Of a stretch of DNA of 26,879 bases, positions 1 to 9,575 are shown piece after piece. Each line of letters starts with the position of its first letter. Position 1 is the first letter of the stretch. This stretch comes from Ciborinia camelliae (Eukaryota; Ascomycota; Leotiomycetes; Helotiales; Sclerotiniaceae). A program made the position numbers and the translations under genes. The notes beneath the pieces are model-generated. The model made no database searches. It saw only the letters and a program-made list of their open reading frames with translations, and was not told where the DNA came from. The stretch is from the NCBI GenBank assembly GCA_025890175.1, contig JANPYM010000001.1:61041-87919 (forward strand), read 5' to 3'.

Positions 1-29
1 TTTTTTTTTTTTTTTTTTTTTTTTTTTTT
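1..29. repeat. Poly-T tract at window start
   Basis: Twenty-nine consecutive T residues open the window. This may be a true homopolymer or the edge of an assembled contig; the sequence alone cannot decide. Confidence 0.9.
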
Positions 30-414
30 GAAAGAATCAATATTAGATTTTTAATAAATATTGTCGCGATACTAATACAGCCCGCGGCCATATGTAGATT
101 AATCGACATGTAATATAAATATCATTTCACTTACTAGTTGACCAAGATGATTATAACAAATATAATTATCAAGTTTCATATATTCTCTTCATTCCTCCTA
201 TAGCAATTTTCTCAATCCCAATATTAAAATCAACGCATTATTCTGTTCTTATTCACTCCAGTAGAAAAGACCAAAAACAATATTCTAAATCCCATTATAA
301 AAAAGATGATCTCTCCCTTCTTAGTTTTCTCCAAATCATCTCGAATAAACTAACTTCGATAAACATAACATATTTTTATAAGGCTAACAAACTAAGAAAA
401 TTCCCCAATTCAAA
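30..414 (+). promoter_or_regulatory. AT-rich upstream region of the 77-aa gene
   Basis: This stretch is AT-rich. A TATA-like element (TTTTTATAAGG) lies near 373-383, about 30-40 bases before the ATG at 415, and the start is preceded by CAAA, a good fungal start context. Nothing else is recognised here. Confidence 0.4.
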
Positions 415-648
415 ATGTCTTCCAATTCCGTACAAAAAGATTTAACTGGGGCACAAAGCTCCTCAAACTCTAACAACAACGAGGGTTTCAACGACAATCA
501 AAAAGCCTTTCTCGATCGTCTTCATCAACAATTGAAAGGTTTCGAGGAAGTACGAAACCGTAACGCTAACGCACCGAAGACGGAGAGGGAAATCAAGACT
601 TGTAACGACAAAGACAACGGCGATTGGAAAGCATGGGGTAACCGCTGA
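415..648 (+). CDS. Small hydrophilic hypothetical protein, 77 aa
   Basis: An ATG in good context (CAAAATGTC) opens a 77-codon frame ending in TGA. The protein is highly polar, with an N-terminal Ser/Asn-rich stretch (residues about 2-24), a charged middle with a short predicted helix (FLDRLHQQLKGFEEV, about 32-46), and a C-terminus rich in Lys/Asp with two Trp (WKAW). There is no signal peptide, membrane segment or known domain that I recognise. Codon use is mixed and GC content is higher than the very AT-rich flanks, which favours real coding. A GTAAGT donor-like site lies four bases after the stop (652), so a spliced 3' UTR, or a longer protein using an earlier donor such as GTAACC at 638, is possible. 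It may be a lineage-restricted orphan; no function is proposed. Confidence 0.55.
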   Translation: MSSNSVQKDLTGAQSSSNSNNNEGFNDNQKAFLDRLHQQLKGFEEVRNRNANAPKTEREIKTCNDKDNGDWKAWGNR

Positions 649-1020
649 ACGGTAAGTTTTCTTGTTAGATAAAATTGAGTAAAAGTGTGAGGTTTATCGA
701 TTTAGTTTGATTAAATGTTCTGTTAAGATGTATTATTACAGAAAAATTATAAAAAATATAAAAAAAAAGGTGAATTCTATACACATCTAGTTAATATTTT
801 TAAACCCTAAAAAAATTTAAAATTTCAAAAAAAAGTATTTATTATATTAAAATTATTCGAAATCATCTCGATGCTATTGTGTTATCAATTAATAAGTGAT
901 TTAAATGATACTATTATAGATATTATATATCGATTAAAGATCGATTTGCGTAGACTTATATTGTTACGAAGCTAGCGTGCCACTCTATATATAGTATGTT
1001 AGCTTCTAGGCTTATAGTCT
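649..1020. other. AT-rich spacer
   Basis: Very AT-rich DNA with A-runs and T-runs and no supported frame. Its composition fits DNA altered by RIP, but no repeat partner is visible in the window. Confidence 0.5.
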
Positions 1021-1025
1021 AGAAT

Positions 1026-1233
1026 TGTTGTGACAGGGGTCACCCCTGCCAGTCACGTGCCTTCGCCTACCCCCGCTAGCGCGCGCGTAGGCGCGCCATG
1101 CGTCTATATCAAGGCGCTCTCGCCCGCACCCTCTTAGTTCTATACCATCAATACTACAACGAGTTTTATACCTACTATTGCTGGTCACCCTACTACCCCA
1201 TATGTGTGTTCATCACCCTGAGATGAACCAATA
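1026..1233 (+). mobile_element. Probable solo LTR of a retrotransposon
   Basis: The 208-bp unit begins TGTTGTGAC and ends CCAATA, and it is flanked on both sides by the same five bases, AGAAT (1021-1025 and 1234-1238), as expected for a 5-bp target-site duplication. The canonical LTR end would be TG...CA; the TA seen here is what RIP (CpA to TpA) would make of CA. Inside are a GC-rich core (about 1050-1110), a palindrome CAGGGGT-C-ACCCCTG (1034-1048), and a TATATCAAGG promoter-like motif. No internal gag-pol sequence adjoins it, hence the solo call. The length and TGTT start would suit a Copia-type LTR, which is inference. A chance 5-bp match cannot be excluded. Confidence 0.45.
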
Positions 1234-1249
1234 AGAATTGTACCTTTTA

Positions 1250-1300
1250 GATCGACTGGCGCAGTGGTAAAGCTAACGACTACAACGTTACATATATTTA
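1250..1300 (+). other. tRNA-like 5' half (A-box plus anticodon-arm-like hairpin)
   Basis: TGGCGCAGTGG (1257-1267) fits the pol III A-box/D-arm consensus. Seven bases later a perfect 5-bp stem, TAACG/CGTTA, closes a 7-nt loop (1274-1290), at the spacing of an anticodon arm. The loop lacks the universal T33 and no B-box or T-arm follows, so this is not a functional tRNA. It could be a decayed tRNA-derived SINE head, a primer-binding-like site, or chance. Confidence 0.25.
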
Positions 1301-1304
1301 CATA

Positions 1305-2190
1305 GCGGGCGGATAGACTATATAGAACTGGGCGCTTTAGTGAATCTATATGTTGGATAAATCACGTGCCTACGGCACGCAAGCGCATGCAGCGCGCGCC
1401 GTCGCCGTGCGCTAGCGGGCTTATATAGTCGATCTATAGCATAGTTTTTTAGAGCTTCGAGCCAAATACACTGAATACTATAGTACATTTGTTCTCCATC
1501 GCCTATGGTGATTCTAACATTTACCATATAGAAAGGCTAGAGGTTGTAAGCTAGGCCTCTTGACTAGGTACCAGGTACCTAGTAGATATATACGTAAGTT
1601 GATGCCTGATTGGTCAGGCTCAAAGGAGCCTCACATCGGCATCTTTTCTGAGTACAAAGGCAATTGGGCTATGTATTATTATTATTGATTATAAACCAAT
1701 CATTTTACTGCATGTCTGAAAATCAGTAGAAGAGTTGCTAAAAGTGAAGGAGAGTTAGAGAGAGATTGGACCAATTGGTCGAGGAAAGAAAAGCCTGCTA
1801 TTAGAAGCCCCTAATGACAAAATTCTCTCCTACTTTCTTTTTCTGCTATTTATTTCCCCCCTTTAAATCATATCTGTGACACCATTTAACCTCAACTAGG
1901 AGGCTCTTTTCAACTTATCTCCTGCAGCCTCCTCAACTTTGATGCCAGGTCCTCCACGATGCTTAAATGCATACAATGCTGTCTCCCACACTGCGGAATT
2001 TAGCATTTCACCCTGTCATTCCACATAAGACACACTTTTCAGGCTCCGCCCTTGGGTAGGAATGGCTCTCTCACGGGTTGCAAGGCTGGGGATAGCTAGT
2101 AGTTTACAGAATGACCTTTCAATATGATGTTTTTATGTATGAGGTTACACAAATGCAGATGGCTTTTTTTTTTTTAAGTTTAACACATCA
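1305..2190. other. Gene-free region with GC-rich island and palindrome
   Basis: A second GC-rich island at about 1362-1425 shares a TCACGTGCCT start with the core of the LTR-like unit at 1052 and holds a GTGCC-TAC-GGCAC hairpin. A perfect palindrome (10-bp arms, 1-nt spacer) lies at 1563-1583. From 1600 to 2190 I see no supported frame. Confidence 0.5.
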
Positions 2191-2241
2191 GCATCATTTC
2201 AGCATCATTTCAGCATCATTCATCGTTTCATCGTTTCATTT
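2191..2241. repeat. Short tandem repeat (CAGCATCATTT / CATCGTTT)
   Basis: The unit CAGCATCATTT occurs about three times and grades into two copies of CATCGTTT. Confidence 0.7.
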
Positions 2242-2939
2242 GTTTGAAATAATATTTAATTAACGTTTTTTTTTGGGAGATATGATGAAGCGGAAAAAGC
2301 AGGATCATTGGTAATCTAGTTTATCACGAGAGTTGGTCTCTTTTTAAAAATTGATACTAGATTTTAGTAAAATACAATCAAGTTCACACTTCCCCTTCGT
2401 AATTTGTCACTGTAGCATTCCATGTATAACCTAGGTAGATAGGTACTATATATCTCGCGTGTCACTCATCTCATGTTCCACTAGCATTTAGTTTTGATCC
2501 TCATCAATCAACATCCGAGATAAGACACCTTGCTAACATTCTTATCTAAATCTTATGATTTATCAATCATTCTTTACTAGAATAACAAATTCCTATTCAT
2601 TTAAAATTATCTTAGCCAATAATACCCACGGAGGTTCTGGTTAGAATAGTTGAGATTATACTCAAGCTGAAATGCCTATAAAGAGGGCTTCCATTGGTCA
2701 ATATCTTTAAGACCAGCCATGGAAAGCCCTATATGCTTGCTAAGCTTAATGTGAACTTCGCATTTACTTTACCAGATCTTATAGATTCAAAAATACAGTA
2801 ATATAGCCTGCAAATGCCTACAATATCAACCATTTTCTTTAGTTAAAGTATTGATGCTCGTCTAATTTTGGAGGTATTAATACCCCTATAAATCATAAAC
2901 CTTCCATTGACGCTAAAGTTGTTTTCAACTGTGTTATTT
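2242..2939. other. Gene-free AT-rich region
   Basis: No supported gene. A CCTAGGTAGATAGGTA tract lies near 2429-2444, a motif type seen several more times in the window. A TATAAAGAG box near 2671 has no obvious gene behind it. Confidence 0.4.
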
Positions 2940-2956
2940 CCCCCCCCCCCCCCCCC
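2940..2956. repeat. Poly-C run of 17
   Basis: Seventeen consecutive C residues, able in principle to form an i-motif, or a G-quadruplex on the other strand. No gene feature adjoins it. Confidence 0.9.
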
Positions 2957-3600
2957 TTAATCTTTACTTTCCACTAACTATACTGAATGATGTTAGGTAT
3001 TCATCCTCGTTCAGTAGAATCTTGTTTTTGTTTTACCTGTTTTAGTTTTGCCTGTAGTCTCAAAATTGCCATGGTTCTTTTAAATGTCGAACATGTCTGC
3101 TTCAGCTTCAACTATACTTTATTTTCATGATTGTATTTATCTACTGAAGCTTGATCTTTTTCACTTGTTTTATTTTGCCTCCAGTCCAAAAATAAACCCT
3201 TCCTTTGAATATTCAGGCTACTCGTCTACCCCCCCCTCTATTCATAATTTTAGAGCCCTCCTAGCTAACAAGCCTACTTCTTTGCCTCAGGTCCCCATTA
3301 TTAACGTGAATATGAAGCATAGTCGTCCCCTTTACACTAGCTTATACGTTTGTAATCACCCCTCTTCACATAAATCACTATCCTACTCGTCCGTTCTAAT
3401 AATACACAAAGTCCTATAATCAATCCACCTTAGCCCAAGTGCCTCGGCCATTCCTGTCGCAATCAACCCCCTCCTCTGTCCCCAGTTTTAGTGAATTTAT
3501 TCTTCATATCACTGGCAAAGACTGAACTACGCCAAGCAGGCAAGCACATGTGTAGTCAAGATCTCCACCCCAGTAGCGCGTCCCCTGTAGATTGTTTTCC
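2957..3600. other. Intergenic region without supported gene
   Basis: A 111-codon plus-strand frame at 3084-3419 is present but has a low-complexity Ser/Pro/Leu composition, no domain and no visible splice or promoter support, so it is not called. The rest is pyrimidine-rich intergenic DNA. Confidence 0.4.
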
Positions 3601-3611
3601 TAATTTGATGT

Positions 3612-3660
3612 TATAAAAAGACCCCTACCCTCCCTCTCCCTCGCCCCTTCTCAATTTCCC
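3612..3660 (+). promoter_or_regulatory. TATA-like box followed by a pyrimidine tract
   Basis: TATAAAAAG at 3612-3620 is followed at once by a CT-rich run, the usual layout of a strong filamentous-fungal core promoter. It could start the long leader of the RG-rich protein gene at 5677 or a separate transcript. Confidence 0.4.
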
Positions 3661-3991
3661 TTACGCTTCAAACGTCAAGTTCGCAGCCGGGGCTCTTCCA
3701 TGGGACTTTGGGCTTCAGGTGTAGGTGTATGTGAGGGCCTCGGGTATGCATGTAGTTGACAGGGCTCTCACATCCCTCTATATCGGCCCCCTTAACCCTT
3801 GGTGAGGGCTCCTCGACATCCTCTTCGGCAGTGTCCTCAACCTAGCTAGGAGCCTACCGTCTCTCATCAAACTGCCGCCCCTCGATGTGTTGACCATCTG
3901 CGAAGCTCGGCACATCGACCAAGAATACTCCACCATCATTAAAAGCCCTTCAACTTTTATCTACAAGCCTGGGAAATTGTGGGTTGCTTGA
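3617..3991 (+). pseudogene. Decayed reading frame, unrecognised product
   Basis: A single plus-strand frame of 125 codons is open apart from internal stops: TAG at 3722 and TGA at 3803, then a final TGA at 3989. The segment is richer in GC than its flanks, and its second half (3806-3988) gives a mixed, globular-looking translation with a hydrophobic stretch (GLLDILFGSVLNLARSLPSL) followed by LDVLTICEARHIDQEYS. The TGA after TGG at 3800 could come from a G-to-A change in a second Trp codon, as RIP makes. I do not recognise a family. It may instead be chance openness inside a leader transcript. Confidence 0.25.
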
Positions 3992-4743
3992 ATACTTTCG
4001 TGGTTGTTGGTCATAGAATCGGATAAGCGAGGCTGCTGCCCCTAAGGTGAGTCTAGGTTGATTTCCTCTTGCTAACACCGCGAGAATCTCCCTCTAGAGT
4101 TTAATATAGGCTTGAAAATGAGCAGTTAGACAATACTAACTTCATAGATCTAATCTCTTCAATAGCTTCTCCTTTCAGACTTTATTGTAGTGGTGTTTCG
4201 TCATTTGTACATCCTTCATTCCCTTCCTATTTTCATCCTAACTTCAACCGAGTCTTCTCCAAAATCTCTCATTGCCAAATTAATAACCAGCCTTGTGTGT
4301 AGTTTCTCAGCCGAACCTACTATCCAATCAACTAACTAAGGCTTGCTAACCAATAAACCGACAGAACCCGACAAATAAATATGGCCGAGATAATCTCTTA
4401 GGATCCATTACTTCCCAACCATAATTTCCCAATAACCTTTCATCTTGTTTCTTACAACAACAACAATATTCTCCAGATCTATCGACACAACAACTTTTAT
4501 GATAGAAACTGCTATCTAAGGTTGTTGATTCTCTCTTTAAAATCCTTCTTTACTCTTGATTGCTTCTTGAGAGGAAAGGGGTATTTCTTTTCTTTGCTTC
4601 TTACAACTTAATTTCACATTTATGACACTTTCCGACTTCTAAGATCGTGAAAAATTACTTTCAACATTACCTCTGCTCTGCGAGAAAGGGGTATACAACC
4701 TGGCAGCCATCAACTACAGTTGACGATCTCTCCATTTGAAGTT
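3992..4743 (+). other. Leader or intergenic region with GTGAGT donor
   Basis: No protein gene is supported. AAG|GTGAGT at 4047 is a consensus donor; a CTAAT branch and ATAG acceptor end near 4162. A minimal upstream frame (ATGGCCGAG..., 6 codons plus stop) starts at 4381. AAAGGGG motifs occur near 4575 and 4685. Confidence 0.3.
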
Positions 4744-5676
4744 GTAAGTATCAGTCTTCCTCTCCCTGACCACCTTTGAAGCAAAAGTCTCATTGTCTTG
4801 GGTTGTCTTGACCAAACAACTTCACGTTGGTTTGAGTTGTTTTTGGCTAACATTTTACAAGAAAGGGGCACTGAAATTGCTTGACAATTAGCTACCGTCT
4901 TGCCTTCAGGTTGCTTGTTGCTTGTTGCTTGTTGCTTATTGCTGGTCTCTGGTAAATGTAAGTTTTAGTCCTTTTTCCTTTGAAAGTTTGCCTTGCAGCT
5001 TAAACTACTTCGCAAACTTGAATTATTTTCCCCAGGTCTCTTCAAGAGCAGACCAATCCAAGTCAATCTGAGGCAAACACTTAACTAACACACATTAATC
5101 TTTAAGAAACAGGATAACTTAATTGGCAGTAAGTTCAAAACCTTCTCCTTCATCCTTATCTACAAGCTCAAGATACTACGAAATCTTTGAGTGCCTTGTC
5201 AATATCTTGGAAATCATCTCAATCAAGAGATTACTTATTGTGTATTTCACTAACCATACATAACTCTGCTATAGACTGAACATTTTACTACAACAAATTC
5301 GGGTTATTTCTTTAGTTTGTCTCTTGCAGCATATTGCCAACTTCTGATTCACACTACTTGATCACTGCCTTCCTGGAGGCATCTGTAAGTCCAATCACAG
5401 TTTTCAATTTTCTCATTTGTTTCTAATTAGTTTATGTCTTAAAGGGATCCCAAACTTCGACAAGCCCAATCAATACTTTTTTTTGAAGGTCTACAAATAG
5501 ATTGACTAGACAAGAACAAAACGGTTCCTTCAGTTATATCCAAGTTTACAATCAATATTTATCCACCACTTGGTTTTCAAGAGGTCTTCTGAGAGGTCTT
5601 TGAATAGATCGACTATACAATAACAAATCAATTTCACACATCAGTTTCTTCAGTTGCATCTACTCTTTCCTCAGCC
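4744..5676 (+). promoter_or_regulatory. Long 5' leader of the RG-rich gene with putative introns
   Basis: Four GTAAGT donors (4744, 4958, 5129, 5385) can each be paired with a downstream CTAAC/CTAAT branch and an AG: about 4744-4861 (branch GCTAAC near 4846), 4958-5112, 5129-5274 (branch CTAAC at 5250) and 5385-5444 (branch CTAAT near 5423). No long frame runs through the region, so these would be UTR introns of the gene starting at 5677. A heptamer repeat, TTGCTTG x4, lies at 4911-4943. Exact ends are inference. Confidence 0.35.
4911..4943. repeat. TTGCTTG heptamer repeat
   Basis: About four and a half tandem copies of TTGCTTG, the last ones diverged. Confidence 0.8.
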
Positions 5677-7684
5677 ATGACTACCGTCAAGCCAATTGTT
5701 GAAGAGCGTCAACATCACTCCTGGGGTCTATTGGTACAAGGACGCCCTGCTACTCCCTCAGAGGGTAGAGCTCAAGTAGGAAAATCAAAGCAAGAATTTA
5801 CAACAGAATAAACTAACTATTATGTAGCAATATACTAGAATTGGCCCGAAAGACTCTCAGTCTCTAATCACCCACAATAATGGAACCTGCTTGGAATTTG
5901 GACCTTGGGTATGTACAATCTATTTTGCATCTTCTGCGATTGCTAATAAACTTCCACAGGATTTAGTTGATGAGTTCGATGCAAGTAAACCATTCCACCA
6001 ACAAATCCTCCTTATCGACACCACCATTAAAGATATTCAATCGGTTCGGATCCGCCACAATGACAATGTTGGCGATGAAGTTGATGTCTTCAGAGGATTT
6101 AGGACAATCCCATACTCAGGAGAGGTCCATCAACACCAATATCCGAATGGAGAGGTATATAATCAGGTCCCCAGCTACTACGCCAGTGTCTCGAACACGC
6201 CCTCGATGTACTCAACAATGAACAAATCTGATATACTAGGAGAAGCTCATCCAGGTTTATCTTCTGACACTCGGTTTGGTGTTTTGGTCCCAAACCAAAA
6301 TCAAAATCAAGGCCGCAATACAGGCACACATCACCGCTTTGATCGTCAATCAAGAGGTAATCATCACAGCCACATTGAGCGGGGCAGTTACTCTCAGCAT
6401 TTGAACCGTCGTGGTCGACGAGACGCGCAATTTGGACGAGGTCAAGGACGTGATGGCGGACGCGGTCATGGTCGTGGACATGTTCGTGATGATGAGCGTG
6501 GAAATGGACGCAATGATGGACGCTGTGGATATTATCAACATCAAGAACATGATTATGGACAACAGGAACGTTGGGGTTATGCTCGTCAAGATAGCCCCGT
6601 CAGTTATCATGCGGAAGATGATCGGTCATATAGAGGATACAACGGCGAGCATTTTGGTCACGTTTCCATGGTTCATGGACAGCAGGCCCCAGTTTATCCT
6701 AGCTATGAAGAGGCCAATCCGCATATACCACCACCCGATTACAGAACAGGAATGATGGATTTTGCACCATCGTTGCAGTACGTACAGAACATTCCAAACA
6801 ACTTCCAGTTTGGGGTACCTGCCTTCTTCCCTCCTCCAGTACCAAATGAAGTTCCGTTTTATGGATACGCAAAAATTGGCGGCAACAATGAGCCAGTCCA
6901 TGACGAACCAGCTTCAACCATGGAGAGTCATGTAGGTGGTCGTTCCGCATATTTTGTACCAGACAATGATGTTGGAATTGCGCCGGCTGCCATGGGACTT
7001 GGTCAAGGACGCAAGGCAACTGGTCCTTGGCCGCGGGTGGTTTTACCACCAACCACCCCTGGTGGTGACCAAACTTACGCTGCTAGTTCTGCCGGATATG
7101 AGGGGCATATCCGTGCCAACGTACACCCTCCAACTCCGTTCGGTCGTTCGCCAATGAGAACCACCACTGATGAAGGCTCTCCACTTATGCGTCCTCGCCG
7201 AAATGTGACGGACCCCGCTAATCAGTTCACTCCCATTAGCCATAATCGTACAAACTCTGGTTCAGGAACTGACTTGCGTCGTTTGGCAACAGGACATTCT
7301 GGATTTTCAATTGCTGAGCCAAGAAGTTCCCCAAGTACCGGAGCATTCTCACCTGCAGGAGATTCGCCTGGTATGCGCAATACCCATTCAATTACTGCCA
7401 GAAGTTCTCCCGGTTTATCGTTTTCGAACTTGGGTCCAGTTGGACGTTCTATGCCAAGAACTTCTTCCTCACATGAGTTGAGCTATGTTGGATACACAAT
7501 CTCGGGACAACAACCAGGTTCGGTCTCTCGCGCTACTACACCACCTGAAAATACTGGACGTCGGTGGTTTGAATCCAGACAGTACGTTCCAGATGGAAGC
7601 AGAATGTCTTCACCTGGTTTCACTACCCCTGGTCATAATAGAAGTTTTTACGCGAATTCTAGATCCGAGGATGGGCAGATGTGA
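5677..7684 (+). CDS. RG/RGG-rich low-complexity protein, 634 aa, three exons
   Basis: Exons are 5677-5775, 5828-5908 and 5960-7684. Intron 1 (5776-5827, 52 nt) has GTAGGA, branch CTAAC at 5813 and TGTAG; intron 2 (5909-5959, 51 nt) has GTATGT, branch GCTAAT at 5942 and CACAG. Both are phase 0. Intron 2 is a multiple of three without a stop, so its retention would add 17 residues. The ATG at 5677 gives a coherent N-terminus (residues 1-80) that is the only globular-looking part. Residues about 150-200 are rich in Gln/Asn/His; about 205-252 form an Arg/Gly/Asp block with RG, GRG and RGxG units; 253-380 are rich in Tyr, Pro and His; 400-634 are rich in Ser, Pro, Thr and Gly with many SP/TP sites. 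RG-rich regions usually bind RNA or are arginine-methylated, so an RNA-binding or granule role is inferred. No RRM, KH or zinc finger is visible. The family is not recognised. Confidence 0.8.
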
Positions 7685-8091
7685 TTGGAGAGATGTCGAT
7701 GGAGAGGTGTGGATGAATCGAGGGTTGGAGATACATAGGTATTAGGTTTTCAATATGGTTATGAATGGGCTCGTAGGTAGAGAGAAATACTCGGATAGTT
7801 GGTTGCCAGACTTTAAGGTTGGGATCTTTCTCAACTTTTTACTCTGTTTTCGATCTATCCTGGTTTTATGGTGCAGGGAATGATGGTATTCGGATATTTA
7901 GATAGGTAGATAACATAACATTAGCGAACGTCTTGACAGTCATTCAACATCGACTGTTTACTCAGTCATCCACCAGTTGATAGTCATTTATTTGTCTTCA
8001 GCGGTGGTTGGTTGCAGGTAGGCCCACAAGATGAATAGACTGCGTTTTTACAGATCTCTGTCTGATTCATTAATATTGGCTGCCGAAGTAT
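7685..8091. other. 3' UTR and spacer between the RG-rich gene and HUS1
   Basis: No supported frame. The region holds the 3' end of the upstream transcript and the start of the HUS1 promoter; both genes point the same way. Confidence 0.5.
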
Positions 8092-8174
8092 TGTGAGATG
8101 CGACATGAGATGTGAGATGTGAGATGTGAGGTGTGAGGTGTGAGGTGAGGTGTGAGGTGAGGTGTGAGGTGGTG
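8092..8174. repeat. TGTGAGR heptamer minisatellite in the HUS1 promoter
   Basis: About ten tandem units of TGTGAGA/TGTGAGG, some shortened to TGAGG, end about 165 bp before the HUS1 start. The A-type units come first and the G-type units later, as in a repeat that expanded stepwise. Confidence 0.85.
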
Positions 8175-8339
8175 ATTAATAGTAAAAGGTATTTTGCAAA
8201 TGAAGGATGGATGTTGTTGGGTTGGGTTGATTACGTAATAAGCAGCATTCACCACATGCATTCAGCATCTTATCCTTATCCTTATCAAAGCTCCCACTTT
8301 CACAAACCTGCTGCAAGTCAACAGTTCCAGATATTCAGA

Positions 8340-9575
8340 ATGCGGTTCAAGACTTCTGTTCGGAATATACAAACATTCAGCAGTAAATATTACTTTTCTA
8401 ATTCTCTGTAAGAAAAGTTCACAGCTTACAAGACTATAGAGCTCACAGCTTCGTTGTCATCACTTGGTAAAGTAGCTTGGGTGCGCCTGGACGATAATGG
8501 AGTGCGATTCACAATTATTCCTGAGACAGGAACTCAAGTATGGGCGTGAGTGAATGCATTCTTTACAGTATGAGATATGTTGCTGATCCCACAAAGTTCT
8601 CTATCGATTGAGTCTATCTTCGAAGACTACACCATTCAATCCGCCGCTGCAGATAACACGATCAACATAGAACTACCCCTCCCACCCCTCCATCGCGCCC
8701 TAAAATCCGCAATAAACGCGTCGTCCGCGTCAATACGACTTACAAAACGAGATGGCATGCCAGTTTTATCACTTACAGTTATTACAAATACCATGATGCA
8801 TGGGAAAAGCGCGAATTTTCTTGGTGAAGGTAGAGAAGCAGATTCATTTGCCGATGCTTTCCGGGAAGAAAACCTTGATGCGAATATAAGAGGAGATAGG
8901 GAAGCTATCGTTACGCAGGATATACCGATACGAATCTTGACTGCAGATAGTGTGGAGGGAATACATGAGCCTAGAGTTCGGGATCCGGATGCGCATATTA
9001 TGCTGCCTTCTCTGATACAGTTGAAAGCTATCTCAGAACGTTTCACGAAGCTTGCAATGGCTACAGCATCTGGTGGAACAAGAATAGCAAGTGGAGGAAA
9101 CATACCGAAGCTGGAATTGAGTGCAAATATGCATGGAAGTTTGAGATTGAGCATTGCGACGGATGCATTGAACATCTCAAGTGTATGGACTGGGCTCAAC
9201 AATCCAGAGTTAGATCCAAGACAAATGGAAAATGGAGATGACGATGTGGAAAACCATCCAACAACGAGGCTTAAAGCTGCTGGTCCTGATGCTTGGTCGA
9301 CTGTGAGGATAGATGGAAGAGATTGGGGAAGGGTACTTAGTGTTGGGAGACTTGGTGGACGAGTAATCGCTTGTGGGTGTTGCAGATTCCTAGGTTGATG
9401 ACTCAAGCTGATAATTTTAGGCTTCGTCAATGACCATGCGTTGATCTTATATGTATACCTCGATAACTATGATGATGGCGGAGAGGAGTCTGTTCTAACG
9501 GTATGGCCCTCAATACTCATCGGCATTATCATCTCTAACATTTCTTAGTACTATATCTCTTCTTTCAGTGCATAA
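8340..9575 (+). CDS. HUS1: Checkpoint clamp subunit Hus1, 343 aa, five exons
   Basis: Hus1 forms the nuclear Rad9-Rad1-Hus1 (9-1-1) sliding clamp, which is loaded at damaged DNA and activates the Mec1/ATR checkpoint. Exons: 8340-8382, 8440-8545, 8597-9372, 9421-9500, 9549-9575. Introns are 57, 51, 48 and 48 nt with GTAAAT, GTGAGT, GTGGGT and GTATGG donors; CTGAT or CTAAC branches are visible in introns 2-4. The splices restore family motifs across every junction: MRFKTSVRNIQTFSKLTASL at the N-terminus, SLGKVAWVRLDDNGVRFTII, IFEDYTIQSAAADNTINIEL, LHRALKSA, then RVIACFVNDHALILYVYLDN and the final TYYISSFSA. The N-terminal MRFK...VQTF-like start and the LHRALKSA/SIRLTK blocks are typical of fungal Hus1. 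Length is above human Hus1 (280 aa), with an extra hydrophilic segment around residues 115-165 (exon 3). No broken codon or missing block was seen, so it looks functional. The heptamer repeat lies in its promoter. Confidence 0.93.

Noticed and set aside
1250..1330. A functional tRNA gene
   Set aside because: There is no B-box or T-arm, no acceptor stem pairing and no T33 in the loop.
3084..3419. 111-codon plus-strand frame
   Set aside because: Low-complexity composition, no domain, no promoter or intron signals and pyrimidine-rich DNA that favours chance openness.
6099..7243. Several 66-117 codon frames within the RG-rich gene
   Set aside because: They are other-frame shadows of exon 3 of the 634-aa gene.
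8636..9430. 264-codon minus-strand frame
   Set aside because: It lies opposite HUS1 exon 3, whose translation matches the family across all splice junctions; the antisense frame is a shadow.
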